The notes below the pieces were generated by a model. It was not told the DNA's origin. It was given only the letters and a program-made list of their open reading frames with translations, and searched no databases. A DNA stretch of 64,000 nt from NCBI GenBank assembly GCA_022376465.1, contig JACDTU010000004.1, positions 1,240,001 to 1,304,000 on the forward strand, in the 5' to 3' direction. A program made the translations under genes and the position numbers. Below, piece after piece: positions 34,601 to 46,005 of this stretch; position 1 is the first letter of the stretch, and each line of letters begins with the position of its first letter. Source of the stretch: Cubamyces lactineus (taxonomy: Eukaryota; Basidiomycota; Agaricomycetes; Polyporales; Polyporaceae).

Positions 34601-34807
34601 TTCAGCCCTCTCCAGCCCGAGGTCGAGGAGTGACCTTTGAACAACCGCATCATCCAGTACCCGGTCGAAACAAGCAGCAGCCACCCAGAGGTCGTCACGT
34701 ATAGGCTTCAGCAGTTGTTCTACATTGTCCAGAGAGAGATCATCATCAGGAATAGCTGTCCACTGGGTAGCGAGATCTGGCGGAAGGGAGGTCGTGGCGG
34801 TCGTCAT
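31610..34807 (-). CDS. SEC39: Sec39-domain protein (Dsl1 ER-tethering complex)
   Basis: Three or more exons encode about 1,030 residues. The first ATG in frame is at 34805-34807 (MTTATTSLPPDLATQWTAIP). The bulk is alpha-helical with Sec39/NBAS-type segments: ARHASLISYFADETADAQLC, LASELVDTACLLASQENFVA, ALRILMQRHGATLWPFRFAI, LDCIPEYALAADYRDLLPS, SLERWRSMDPASVICAYLAH and WEWLLEDMLKLCGSGESGSR. The 3' exons give FDIAKKLLRSSSVQLSLDQQ, LVLDLV-type repeats and a Ser/Arg-rich C-terminus ending GWLLGADDDL. Sec39 with Dsl1 and Tip20 tethers COPI vesicles at the ER in retrograde transport. Poor primary conservation is normal for the family, but the helix pattern and length fit. Confidence 0.87.
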
Positions 34808-35126
34808 ACTCGAGAGGCGGAGACACGTGCAGACGTGCGAGAACACCGTCTATGACGTGGGCGGTAACTAGACGCGCCCATGCCCTTGCTACTGTGCTCA
34901 CACTGACAGAACGTTTATCACAGGAGATTCTCGACAACACAAAGTCCTAATATTCTACCAAAACAGATGTACAGAGAGACCATCCGAGCAGATACATGAC
35001 AACCAGCAAGATGAGAACGTCTCCTATGCAACGCAGGCACGTCTGGCGAGCCCTGATCGCGGCCGAGCACTTCATATCCGCGTCAAGTCATCTTTCCAGA
35101 TGGCCTCAGCAGGAGAGAGTATTTTA
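34808..35126. promoter_or_regulatory. Promoter region of the Sec39-domain gene
   Basis: This lies between the Sec39 ATG and the NIP7 stop. It contains a CACGTG at 34824-34829, only 17 bp upstream of the ATG and so probably in the 5' leader. I see no gene. Confidence 0.4.
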
Positions 35127-35943
35127 TCAGAAGAGCGTTTCCTATAAACGGTATGAACATCAGAGAGGACGAATCTATACATCGGGCCCTGCTTACCTCG
35201 TCACGGAGGTACTCTCCGACATCACTGTTAAGACCAGTTGTCAGAGCCGCATGCGCTTGAATGTGTTGGAAGACCCACGCTTGATGGAAGACTATGATCG
35301 CTGTTGGGTCAAGTTTTCGAGTATCCACTGTCGACCGCGCAGTGACCCCGAAACCCTGCGTAGTCACAGCATTCAATGCATGTACACAAACTGGAACAGC
35401 ATGAGGGCTTACCAATGGTATATCATTCATACTGAACACAACTACTCCCTGGTGCTCGGGTGTATCCTCCGTAATTCGGCCGAGATGTGCTTTGAGGACA
35501 TGATTGCCGTAAAGGAAGGGCATTTCACCGTTCGGCTTGATCCAAACCTACGAATTGGTCAGACAAACTACAGTGAGAGAAGGCCTTTTCGCCACGTACC
35601 TTATACTTCGCATATTGCGCAAGGTAATCGAGAGCGGTGATGTGCAGCTTGAACTTGCCGCTTTTCGTGAATTTGCCGAAGCAGGTTCCCAAGCTTATAA
35701 GGTTTGGTCTTGCGACGGAGATGGCCAGACGCATGGATGACTCTGAGACGTAGAATACGCGGTCTTTCTGGAGACGGAAACAGTGCGGTTCATCCTGCCT
35801 GTCGATCAAGTGTACAATATTCTTGCCCTAGAGTAGAAACTCTAGCTGTTAGAACTTCGACATGTTCACGAGAGCGTACGCACGATGTAGTTAGCCAACT
35901 TGGCGAAGACAGCCTTGCTCTCCTCTTCAGTAAGTGGGCGCAT
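35127..35943 (-). CDS. NIP7: 60S ribosome biogenesis protein NIP7
   Basis: Six exons join to about 180 residues, the usual NIP7 length. The start [20 protein letters not shown] and then [60 protein letters not shown] and [16 protein letters not shown] form the N-terminal domain. [40 protein letters not shown] and [20 protein letters not shown] form the C-terminal PUA domain that binds RNA. The end [14 protein letters not shown] needs a 15-base last exon (35127-35141) after a 55-bp intron. NIP7 works in pre-60S assembly and 27S pre-rRNA processing. It is divergent from ureD, and a CACGTG lies 146 bp upstream of its ATG. Confidence 0.97.
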
Positions 35944-36088
35944 CTCTAGTCAAGCCGAAGTATCGAGAGAAAGATTGAGGAAGAAAGTGGGAGGTGAGCC
36001 CTGTACTGGTGTGAGCCTGAGGGTGCAGCCCTGGACGAGCGTTTGCGAAGCGCTCGTCCAAAAAGCTGCAGATTCCGATCTGTCCAGC

Positions 36089-36094
36089 CACGTG
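36089..36094. promoter_or_regulatory. CACGTG palindrome between NIP7 and ureD
   Basis: CACGTG lies 146 bp upstream of the NIP7 ATG and 133 bp upstream of the ureD ATG, in a 283-bp divergent promoter. It could serve either gene. Confidence 0.5.
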
Positions 36095-36226
36095 CTCGAT
36101 ACCTCAAGCCAGGGCGCTCCGCGGTATTCGGCACGGTAGCCGAGATGAAAGTGCTTGGCCAGTGTTTCCGGGTTCCTCACCTGGCCTCACCTTGACTCCT
36201 GCCCCCCACCTACTGTACTCCTCTCC

Positions 36227-37179
36227 ATGTCTGTCCGAAGCATACAACCTGGCCATGGCCGCATCGTTGTGCGCAACGACGGCTTCTCGAACGTCTTCTC
36301 GGAGCTCTCAGCTGCCTATCCATTGAAACTGCTCTCTCCGCAACTTCCGTCAAGTAACGTCTCGGTCGTATATATGCTGAGTTATGGCGGTGGATTGGTT
36401 GGAGGGGATCAAGTCCAGGTGGATGTCGAAGTCCTGAATGGTGCTCGTTTGGCATTACTTTCTCAGGTGATTGGACACATTGGCAGCTTTCGCGCATCTT
36501 GTGAAACGGGAGGATGCGCCAGGGCTCCACCAAAGTGTTCAAGACGCGTCCCGGCCGGAGGCTATCTGCGCGAACGGAAACGAACCCCACTACGATGCAG
36601 AGGCTTCAAGTCCATGTATCGGCCAGAAGTGCACTGTTTCTGCTACCGGATCCTGTCACTTGCTTCTCTGCCGCGAGATATCACCAAACGCAGGTCTTCC
36701 GTCTCGCCAAGGATTCCTCAGCCGTCCTCCTTGATTGGATCACTTCTGGACGCAAGTCCCTTGGAGAAGATTGGGCATTCTCAAGATACTATAGCGTGAA
36801 CGAGGTCTGGGTCGACGACCAGAGGATCGCCAGGGACGCGACGCTGCTCGAGGAACGGGATGACCAAGGCCCCCTAACTCCTCGAACACTCGCTGAAACT
36901 CTGGCACCATACTCATGCTACGCCACCGTCATCATGTATGGAGACCTCACTCAGAACACCTGTTGTAATCTCGCTGCGGCATATAGCGCTATCACGGTCT
37001 TCAAGCAGCACGCGCCCCCTGCCCTGATATGGTCTCTGAGCGCACTCTGTGACGGGAAGGGATGCATAGTGCGAGTGGCGGCGAAGGAGACGGAGGACGT
37101 CAAGAATTGGTTGGGGAAGGCTTTGGTGGATCTCGAAGGCGTCCTTGGCGTCGATGTCTTCCGACGCACCTTCTCGTAA
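36227..37179 (+). CDS. ureD: Urease accessory protein UreD
   Basis: Two exons (36227-36466 and 36523-37179) encode 298 residues starting MSVRSIQPGHGRIVVRNDGF. Typical UreD/UreH stretches follow: YPLKLLSPQLPSSNVSVVYM, LSYGGGLVGGDQVQVDVEVL, GSTKVFKTRPGRR, LFLLPDPVTCFSAARYHQTQ and SAVLLDWITSGRKSLGEDWA. UreD binds apo-urease and forms the scaffold and nickel channel with UreF and UreG during activation of the dinuclear nickel site. The protein is of normal length and appears intact. The other urease genes are not in the window. It is followed in the same direction by an anion:cation symporter family permease. Confidence 0.94.
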
Positions 37180-37872
37180 GAAGCACAGCGATGGAGATCT
37201 ACAATCTCAGGCTCCTAGAGCTATGGCTCTTGAGGTTATAATAATTCGGTGAGTTACTGCACTCTCTAGTTCTGTGCCAACCGCGATGGCAGCTTTGACG
37301 TTGTGTATTTGGCAGACAGACAAGTGCTGACGTCCGCCACAGCCATAGGCGCATAGCGGCGAGGACCACATCCTCAAATCTTGTCATTGACACAGAGAGG
37401 ACAGGCCAAGGCTCTATCGCCCTTCGACTGCAGGGACATGCTGATGGCGTGCACAGAGGAGCTTCAGGCACACACACGAGTTACCCCGCTATCGCCTACG
37501 CTACTGTGGTTTGTGAGTGAATGGACAGAACGAACAGTGCTAGGGACGCCGATGAAGAGTTTAACATATCTTTGGCACGCTTATCTAGGGACGGAATCAT
37601 ATCGCGCCGGGGGATGTGGGGTTCTCTTGGGTTCTCGCTTAGATATGTACGCCCCGGGATCAGAAGCTTGTCATGCCGTCAGCCGTCCTGGTAAATAGAA
37701 CTCCACCCGTTCAAGTGACCTCTGCTGCGATACATATATGACCATGGCGCTGGGCTAACCCGGGATGCACGGCGAGCATCTCAGGTAAACCCCTTCCGCG
37801 CCGGTCTTGCTCGTGACGTGATATAGTACAGTTGTTGGCTCACAGCTCTACTTGCCTTTGAACAGTATCGCC
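37180..37872 (+). promoter_or_regulatory. Spacer and promoter of the permease gene
   Basis: About 690 bp with no supported gene. ACATATATG at 37732-37740 is a TATA-like sequence some 135 bp before the permease ATG. A few GATA cores are present (for example near 37820), as could suit nitrogen control, but such a short motif is expected by chance. Confidence 0.35.
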
Positions 37873-40263
37873 ATGTCTCTTGAATCCGCATCCCAGAAGG
37901 AGTACAAGGACCCCGAGACAGTCATCGTGCAGGATGCAGAGAACGTCTATCGGCCAGACGTCGATACTTCGGCGGTCGATGAGCGCAAGCTCATGCGCAG
38001 AATAGACTGGCATGTGGTGCCGTGGCTCGCGGTGCTGTACCTTCTCAACTTCTTGGACCGCGGCAACATCGGCAACGCCAAGGTAAATTCTCTTCCCGGC
38101 CTACGCGGTTCTCGGAGATGCTCACCCAGTGGAATGCCCTTCAGTTGTACCATATGACTGATGACCTACATATCACCGACAAGCAATATCTCGTGGCCCT
38201 GACTGTGTTTTTCTTTCCGTATTCACTCTTTGAAGTGCGTTGTTGGCCCTTACAAGCTCAACGTCAAGTCTGACAACTATACTAGCCGCCAAGCAATCTC
38301 GCTTTGAGGAAGCTTCGTCCTTCGATGTGGCTGTCATTCATCATGCTCGTATGGGGTATTGCTATGGTTAGTCCAGAATCTTCAAAGGTACGTCAGGAAG
38401 AGACACTGATGAATTCGTAGACCTTGCATGGTGTAGTCACGAACTATGCTGGCCTCGTTGGTGTGTATCAAAATCCTCATCTTAGCAATAATCAGGTGTT
38501 GACACTTTTTAAGGACTCCGGGTATTGCTAGGGCTAGCGGAAGCTGGGCTCTACCCCGGTATTGTATTCTATCTGTCCTGGTACGCATACAGTTAGATGT
38601 GGCCTCGACCCTACTGATGGTTGACCATGCAACTTCTTAGCTGGTATAAGCGCAACGAACTTGGCACGCGCGTCGGGGTGTTCTTCTCGTCGGCAACGAT
38701 TGCGGGAGCTTTCAGTATGTGTCTAGCCTCGAGGCTGACAGCTTTGATATAATGACCGTTCTGCTCTTTTCTACTTGTAGGTGGACTTCTCGCAGCCGCG
38801 ATTCACAATATGGACGGGGTTGGTGGAAAGCCCGGGTGGGCGTGGATCTTCATCCTCGAAGGGCTCGTCACCGTCCTCTGCGCTATCGCATCGTTCTTCA
38901 TCCTTTCTGACTTCCCTGACACTGCGAAGTTTCTCAACGAAACAGAACGTATGTCGTGATGCACTCCTTGTGCCAGACCTGTGTTTGATGGCAGAAGACA
39001 GGCGTTTGGGTGGTTCGCCGTTTGCAGGCGGACATGAAGTTCAGTGCCGGCGGCGAGAAATTCAAGATGAAGTATGTGTGGCAAAGTCTTGCCGATTGGA
39101 AGACGTGGCTCGCGAGTAAGCACCCGCTGACTTGGTGCTTCTACAATATGCTGATAGTAGCATAGTGGGCATCTATATGGGCTTGTGAGCATCTGCCTGG
39201 TCCGAATGCACGGCGTTCGCTCACGTCGTTTGTTAGCGATGGGCCACTTTTTGCTTTCTCGCTCTTCACGCCCACCATCATCAACCAGCTTGGCTTCCAA
39301 GCTACCGCAGCGAACCTCCTTTCGGTGCCCGTATATGCTTGGGCATGTCTCATGACTGTCGCCATCGGGTTCATTGGCGATCGAGTGAAGACCCGGGCTT
39401 GGGTGAATCTGTATGTCTCTTACTGGTGTCTCATGGTGCAGATCAGCCTGCTCACGGTATTTCAGAGGACTCTTCGGTAGTGGTCAGTTGTGTTTCTTCA
39501 ATTGGTATGGTAAGAACGGATGGCTGACGCTCCAGCAGGCCTTGTGGGTTATATCATCCTGATATGTTCTACCAACCCGTCGCTGTCTTATTTTGCCGTA
39601 TACCTCGCTGCTTCGTGAGTGTGCCTTGAAACTGCAATTCTGGCTTCGTCGACTGACTCGCACGATGCCTAGGTCAATATACCCTACCATTCGTATGTGC
39701 TACTGAACTTTGCTGTATTCGCTAGAAACTAAACGCGGTTCACTTACTTTTGCAGCTAACTCTGTGTAAGCACTTCGACACGCTCGTTCTTCCTCTTCCT
39801 CATATTGCTCATATTAACTATGGCCAATCCATAGCGCTTGGGTCTCGAGCAACGTCGAGGGCTCATACAAGCGAAGCGCTGTCCTGGGGATGGCAATCGG
39901 CTGGGGCAACCTGAACGGCGCCGTAACATCCAATGTGGTGCGTCCTCCACAGGGCATCTTGGAGCATCTCTGCGTGCAGCAATGCTAACGTGCGACCGTC
40001 AGTACCGCTCTGTGGACAAACCCTGGTACAGGCTCGGTCATGGTATCGTCCTCGCCTACATCGCCATTGGCTGGATTTGCTCTCTGGCGCTGTACATCCA
40101 CCTCAGGCGAGAGAACGCCGCCAAAGAGAGAGGAGAGCGAGATGAAGTGATTGACGGCGTAGACAACAAGAACGCGCGAGAGGAAAACGGGCACTTTGAG
40201 AGTATCGAGGCGGCGAGGATGGAGAAAGGCGACCACTGGAGCGGTTTCCGGTACTCGCTATGA
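37873..40263 (+). CDS. MFS permease of the anion:cation symporter (TNA1/DAL5-like) family
   Basis: About fourteen short introns interrupt a protein of about 500 residues. After a hydrophilic N-terminus comes MRRIDWHVVPWLAVLYLLNF then LDRGNIGNAK, the signature of the ACS family that imports nicotinate, allantoate, pantothenate or similar organic anions. Further segments are MTDDLHITDKQYLVALTVFF, LRVLLGLAEAGLYPGIVFYL, WYKRNELGTRVGVFFSSATI, AWIFILEGLVTVLCAIASFF and PTIINQLGFQATAANLLSVP. The last helices are GHGIVLAYIAIGWICSLALY, before a charged tail ending at 40263. The substrate cannot be told from sequence. Position next to ureD may hint at nitrogen nutrition, but that is weak. The in-frame ATG at 37873 is used; the sequence upstream of it lacks another ATG. 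Confidence 0.9.
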
Positions 40264-40502
40264 CGGAGGCACGACGACGGCACCCGAGATTTCGTTTCGA
40301 TACCACGGATACGGCTACTTGTCTCAGACCTGTTGGCGAACCACTGGCCCATGGATGGATTATTATCGTGAGTAGTGCTCGGTGGATGTAGGATAGATAC
40401 AATGTTGTGTACAAGCTATCGCGTGCGGTATGACAGGTCCAACGTGAACAGCCCAGGGATTAGATCAGAAGACGCTGCAATATGCGTGAAATGCTCAGGT
40501 AA

Positions 40503-43048
40503 CTACAGATGCGAGTCGTCTAGCCGCTTCGCCGCCGGCGCGGGAGTGACCTCGGAGCTCTCGGCCGTCTCCAGTGGTGGAGGTGCGCTGCGCTCCTGGC
40601 TGTTCTCCTCGAGCCACTTGTCCATCGCGTCCTTGCGGTTCGCGAACGGCCGGGGGCCGAGCAGGGCAATCATGTCCTCACTGCACAGAGATCTATGTGA
40701 GCAAACGATACAGCCGATGAATCAGAGGGGTACTGACCGAGTTATGACCTCCTTTTCGAGGAGCAACTTCGCAACCTTCTCAACGTCGTCCTTGTGCTTC
40801 GTCAGAAGCTCCGTTGTCCGTTGGTGTGCTTGGCTGAGGGTGACCTTCATGAGTCGTTCACGTAGCAAACCGGAAGAGATGCACTCACATGATCATCTTC
40901 CTGACCTCCTCATCAAGCATCTCCGCAGTCTTCTCGCTGAAGGGCTTGACAAGCGACTCCTGCGTCGCGTTCGCACCACCGTAGCTGACAGGGCCGACAA
41001 CGTCGTTCATGCCGTAGTTTGCGACCGCCTCGAACGCGATCTTGGTGATCTTCTGAAGATCATCCTGGGCACCGGTGGTGACGTTCTCGTGACCGAAGAA
41101 AATCTCCTCGGACACCCGGCCACCTAGCGTCATGCATATCCGGTCGAGCATTTGGGGCGTCGAGAGCAAGTAGCGATCAGGGGGAAGGTACTTTTAGGTA
41201 TGATTAGCCGGAACGATCTGGCGGAGTATGCGCTGAGATGCTCACCTTGGCATAACCGAGAGCGCCGACACCGCGGGGGATGATGCTAACCTTCAGGAGA
41301 GGGTCTGCGTGCTCGAGGAACCAACCACAGATAGCATGGCCCGCCTCATGGTACGCAACCGTCTTCTTCTCCTCGGGGCTCAGCAGCCTGCTCTTCCTCT
41401 CCAGTCCAACGATGACACGCTCAATAGCCGCCTCAAAGTCGTCCTCAGTGACCGCATCGTGACCGACACGCGCCGCATGCAACGCCGCCTCGTTACAAAC
41501 GTTTGCAACGTCGGCACCAGAGAAGCCGGGAGTGAGTACCGCAAGCTTCTCAGCGAACTTCTCCCGCTCGGGAAGGGTCGGTGAGAGACGGAGGGGCTTG
41601 AGGTGGACCAGGAAGATACCCTTACGGCCGACGACGTCAGGGCGGTCAATGGCTATGTGCCGGTCGAAACGGCCAGGACGCATGAGCGCGGGGTCAAGCA
41701 CATCCGGCCTGTTCGTGCCCGCCAAGACGACGACGTGCTCCTGCGTGCCAAAGCCGTCCATCTCGACAAGGAGCTGGTTAAGCGTCTGCTCACGCTCGTC
41801 GTTCCCACCGAAACCCTTGCCCTTGCCACGGGCCTTGCCGATAGCGTCGATTTCGTCAATGAAGATGATCGAGGGCGCGTTCTTCTTCGCCATTGCGAAC
41901 AGGTCGCGCACACGAGATGAACCAACACCGACGAACAGCTCCACGAACTCGGAACCGGACACGGAGTAGAAGGGGACGCCTGCCTCGCCTGCGGTAGCCT
42001 TGGCCAGGAGCGTCTTACCGGTACCTGGGGGACCAGAGAGAATAGCACCGCGAGGAATCTTCGCACCGAGGCGCTCGTATTTCGAGGGGTCCTTGAGGAA
42101 GGAGACGAACTCCATGATCTCGACCTTGGCCTCGTCCATGCCGGCGATGTCGGCAAAGCGTACTCTGACGTCCGTCTCATTGTTGAACATGCGCGCCTTG
42201 GACTTGCCGACGCTGAAGATGCCTCCGCCGCCACCACTTGCACCACCAGCGCGTCTTGAGAGCCAGATCATGATACCGGCGAAGAGTAGGGTAGGACCAA
42301 AGCTGAGCAGGTAGTTGAAGGTGGAGACCTCCTCATGGTAGTAGACGGGGATGCGTTCGTGAGAGGGAATGCCAAGCTCGTTCTGCGCCTCGTCGAGCTT
42401 CCTCTCGAACGCCTCTACTGAGCCGATCGAGAAGAAGTACTCCCCGCCACCGCTGGCCGACGTCGGGTACATGGTTCCGGTTGCATTGGAGTGCAGCTTG
42501 ACACGGACCTTCGTGCGGTTTACGACCGTGAGGCTATCAACGAGGCCCTTGTCCAAGAACGCCGTGCGGAACTCCTGCCAGGTGATTTCGCGCGCAGAGG
42601 GATAGGATGAGGAAGAGAGGGCGAAGAATATTGCCGCGGTCGTCGCGAGGAGAGCGAGCTGATTCGGGTTGAACGGGTTGTTCTGATTCTCCTGCTTATT
42701 CCGCCTGTTGTTCGACTTCTCCTGCCTGGGCTCCTTCTGACCCTGCTCCTGCTGGCCGGACTCGGACTCCTTCTGCGCTTGCCGCTGTTGGTGGTACCGC
42801 TGGAAAAAGCCTTCAAGGGCCTTCAAAGGTTCTTCCTTCGCCTGCTCCTCCTTCCCTTGCACCTCCTTGTTATCCTTCTGGCTGTCCGAAGGGGACTTGT
42901 CGTCGCTCGGGGGCTTCTGGTCCGGTGTCGGTGTCGGGTGGTTATTGTCGGAGGGCGTAGCATACGTGCGCGCGAGCCGCACTGCACTGAAGGCGGGCAC
43001 AGCCCGTCGCCTTGCGAGCGCAGCGGCGCGGAAAGAGCGAGAGAGCAT
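40503..43048 (-). CDS. YTA12: Mitochondrial m-AAA protease subunit (YTA12/AFG3 type)
   Basis: About 770 residues in several exons. An Arg/Ala-rich start, [20 protein letters not shown], is a mitochondrial presequence. A charged linker rich in K, E and Q and a transmembrane segment ([17 protein letters not shown]) follow, then a second membrane segment ([20 protein letters not shown]). The AAA domain has Walker A GPPGTGKT, Walker [12 protein letters not shown] and the second-region-of-homology arginines near [10 protein letters not shown]. The zinc site HEAGH is in [14 protein letters not shown]. Downstream [24 protein letters not shown] and [13 protein letters not shown] lean towards YTA12 rather than AFG3. 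The complex degrades misfolded inner-membrane proteins and matures MrpL32. A TAGGGTTTA box lies 132 bp upstream of the ATG. Confidence 0.94.
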
Positions 43049-43364
43049 GGGAGGACGAAAGCAAGAAGTGTGGTGAGCCGGGCTGAGCAGGCTGGGCCGG
43101 CCTTGGATGCACTCTTTCCACGCAATCGCACCAGATCCTGCACCGAGCGGCAGCGGGATGACAAACTGGGCCCCTAACCTAGGGTTTATTTAGCTGCCTG
43201 CCGCACATGATCGTAATCCTCCCGTTCTCCGGCGGCACCGTAGCGCTCAGACTCGTACTCTGGCCGCCGTTTGAGATACCGGCGGTCGGTGTTTTGTCAG
43301 GATCATGCACGGTGTTTTCAAGTAACGCTATGCAGGCATTGTACATATGATTTTTTCTGGCTAA
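43049..43364. promoter_or_regulatory. Promoter of the m-AAA protease gene with telo-box-like motif
   Basis: TAGGGTTTA at 43180-43188 (TAAACCCTA on the gene's strand) resembles a telo-box, a site bound by Tbf1/Teb-like Myb factors in fungi. No gene is visible in this spacer. Confidence 0.35.
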
Positions 43365-45416
43365 CTACTTGTGCATGCGGCCGTCAATGATGTAGTCCGG
43401 CCAGGGAGCGGTGTAGTTCGCATAGCAGTCGTAGCTGACGTCCACCTCTGCAATGCGCTGCTTCATACCCTTCACAAAGTCATCGACGAGACACAAGCCG
43501 TCCTTGCTGTCGGAGCAGTGCGCGATGCCAGTGAGGGGGACGACGCCGTCGTTGAGCAGGAAGCGGATGTACGACTCCTTCTCGTGTGAGTTGCCCTTGG
43601 CAGGGCACGACAGCACCTGACCGACCAAGTTTGAGGCGAACGGCGTGATGTGCTGACCAGTGTAAGTCTGCCATATTTTTAGTCAGATGTTACATAGAGG
43701 TGAAACGGGCCGCAAGAGAAACTGACCTGGTGTTTCGGGATGTGATCCACGGGCAGCGGGCCGTTCGCAGCCATAGTCGTGAAGTTCAGAGCAACCAGGA
43801 CTGCGAGCGGGTGAATATCAATACGGGAGTTTTACAGCAGATCGGCATGTGACAATACTTACTGACTGAGATGACGGTATCGTGAGTAGCGTCCACGAAG
43901 ATTGGCTGGTTGAGCGGGAATGTTACATTGCTTCCGTCGAGGGTGCCATTGAGGCTCGTGCTGAACTCCGTGAGTGGGGTCTGAGTCAAACGCGCTACCA
44001 GCTCCTGAACGTAGCCAATTCCCTGCGCTGCTGAAGCGGGGTTCCCCGGGCCAAAGCTGTACCAGAGCTCGAGGTCTGTACGCGGAATCCTTAATAGCTG
44101 CGAAATACGCGTTTGCATTTATCGCGGGCGCTCACCAAAGGCATACTCGTAACCCTTCCACTCCTCTTCCGTGAACAGTTCGCAGAACGCAGAGTAGCCA
44201 AGAGCGACAGTCTCGTAGGCGCACAGGTCTTGCATAGACCGCACGTCAGAGGCATCGAGTTCCACTCCCTTGAGGTGTCGCTGCAAACGAGGCACCGTGT
44301 CCTTCAGGTAGATTGGCGTCCAGTTGCCGGAAGCGAGGTAGCCAATATTCTCAATGTCGTTGTTGGCATTCGGGCAGGTTGTCCAGGGAGCGAGGGTATT
44401 GTTGAAGCCATCATCTTCTATGATGATCAGCTGGTGGTAAGAGTCCTGGTACTGCTGTACTCCAAAGAATCCTGCAGCGAAGTTCAGACTAGCAGTGACT
44501 GGGTCAGTCAATGTATTGGAAATTCGAAGCAAACCTTCTTACGCAGAATCCACCATACGAGCTGGGTAGCATCGTTAGTAACAGGTGAGAATGTCTCGTG
44601 AAGGAAGCTCACCTTCCGAAGTAGTACGGAAGACGGGGAGGTCTGTGAAACCGTTGAGGAGGTGCCCATACTTGACCCTGAATGCGATGCCGAGGTCAAA
44701 ACTGAGGGTTCCGCGAACGTCAGCCTAGATCAGATGCGGAAGAATGCGTCTCCTTACAGCTGCTGACGACCAAACGGAGTTAGCAGTTCGGCGCCCAACT
44801 TGTAGGTCCATGTGTTCAAGAACTCGAGCGGGCCGGAAGCGCTGAACCCATTCTTGGACGTAGCTGCCGCATGAAGCTTGGCCGAAAACTCGCTGGGTCC
44901 TGAACCCGACGTGGGGTATCTCGCGCCGTGCCGGTGCAGCAGATGCACCTGGGTCAGCTCGCAGCCCGACGGCACGGTCGCGTCGGCATCAATACCCCAC
45001 TTGTTTCCGACGGAGAACCACGGAGACAGGTTGCCCCATGACCTGACGGGGTCGAAGGAAGGCTTCTTGACGGGGCTTTGCACTTCGACGGGGTCGATAA
45101 GAGGATATACGTCCTCCTTCACGGGGGCGACGGGAGCGGTCGCAACGAGCCATGGCTCGTCTCCCGCTACATTGTGATCGTGGTCAATACAGGCTCCTTA
45201 CGAGCATGGGCATGTACCAAACATACTGGGAGTTGGGCCAGCATGACCGACGTCTGCAGGACCTGGGAAGTACGAGTCGACAGAGGTGTCAGTAGCGCCG
45301 GGAGGCGGGAAGACGGCCGTGGAGGTCGCTCCCGCGTAGGTTGAACCCTTGAAAGGGCTCGCCAACGCTACTGAGGCGCTGCAGAACGCGAGCAAGAGGC
45401 GGATAGGGAAAGCCAT
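43365..45416 (-). CDS. Secreted histidine acid phosphatase (phytase-like)
   Basis: About 550 residues in about eight exons. MAFPIRLLLAFCSASVALAS is a clear signal peptide, favouring the ATG at 45414-45416 over one 57 bp upstream that lies only 20 bp from a TATA box. The histidine acid phosphatase motif is RHGARYPT in LTQVHLLHRHGARYPTSGSG, and the catalytic HD is in IFVDATHDTVIS. Paired cysteines and N-glycosylation sites (LNGTLDGSNVTF) suit an extracellular enzyme. Other matching segments are GPLEFLNTWTYKLGAELLTP, SYHQLIIIEDDGFNNTLAPW and HITPFASNLVGQVLSCPA. The family hydrolyses phosphomonoesters such as phytate at acid pH. Substrate preference cannot be fixed here. Confidence 0.92.
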
Positions 45417-46005
45417 CGGGACTCTCAGGGAGCGAGTGGGAGGCCAGTCGAGCTCGAACGAGCGACGGGGCATGGTCCATCAGCACCGGTGGTATTTATA
45501 CGGGATATTGAATTGTACGACATCATTGGGCGCGCGGAGGGGTACGTAGTGCCGTGCGCTAGCCGAGGGAAGGCAGGAGATGGACCTCTGGGGTCGCGAA
45601 CTCGTGAGCACATGGGTGTCCAGGAGAAACGTGCCGGTGATTGCGCGGGCAAAGGGTTGGAAAATTAGGCCCTGCGATCAGAAAAGATATCGCTGATGAC
45701 GATGGCGGCGGCGAGGTGGGCGAGGGTCTATGCACACCCGTGCGCATGAACGGTCGAGTCCCAACCGCTTCCAACGTTGACATCGGTGCATCTGTACAAG
45801 CGCCCTTCCCCACTAGGCTGTTTTTGCCACAAGTTTGGGTTAGGGTTCTGTACCTTGGCTGCCAGTGTCGGGCGTAACCTTGGCCTTGACCTGGTACCGT
45901 AGAGTACTGTTCTATCCGCTCGGCTTGAATTCCTGCTCCTGGATCTGTGGTCTGGGTCGACGTTGGACTGCTCAATGTACACGACGGCAGCCGTAGCCTG
46001 TTTAC
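45417..46005. promoter_or_regulatory. Divergent promoter, phosphatase and PTC6-like gene
   Basis: TATTTATA at 45493-45500 (TATAAATA on the minus strand) sits about 80 bp before the phosphatase ATG, a good TATA box for a regulated gene. GTTAGGGTT near 45838-45848 is a telomere-like repeat about 160 bp before the PTC6-like ATG. I see no gene in it. Confidence 0.45.

Noticed and set aside
34807..34846. Extended Sec39 N-terminus (13 extra residues)
   Set aside because: The upstream codon is GTG, not ATG; the first ATG is at 34805-34807.
34996..35640. 214-codon plus-strand frame
   Set aside because: Lies antisense to NIP7 exons and introns; NIP7 on the minus strand is unmistakable.
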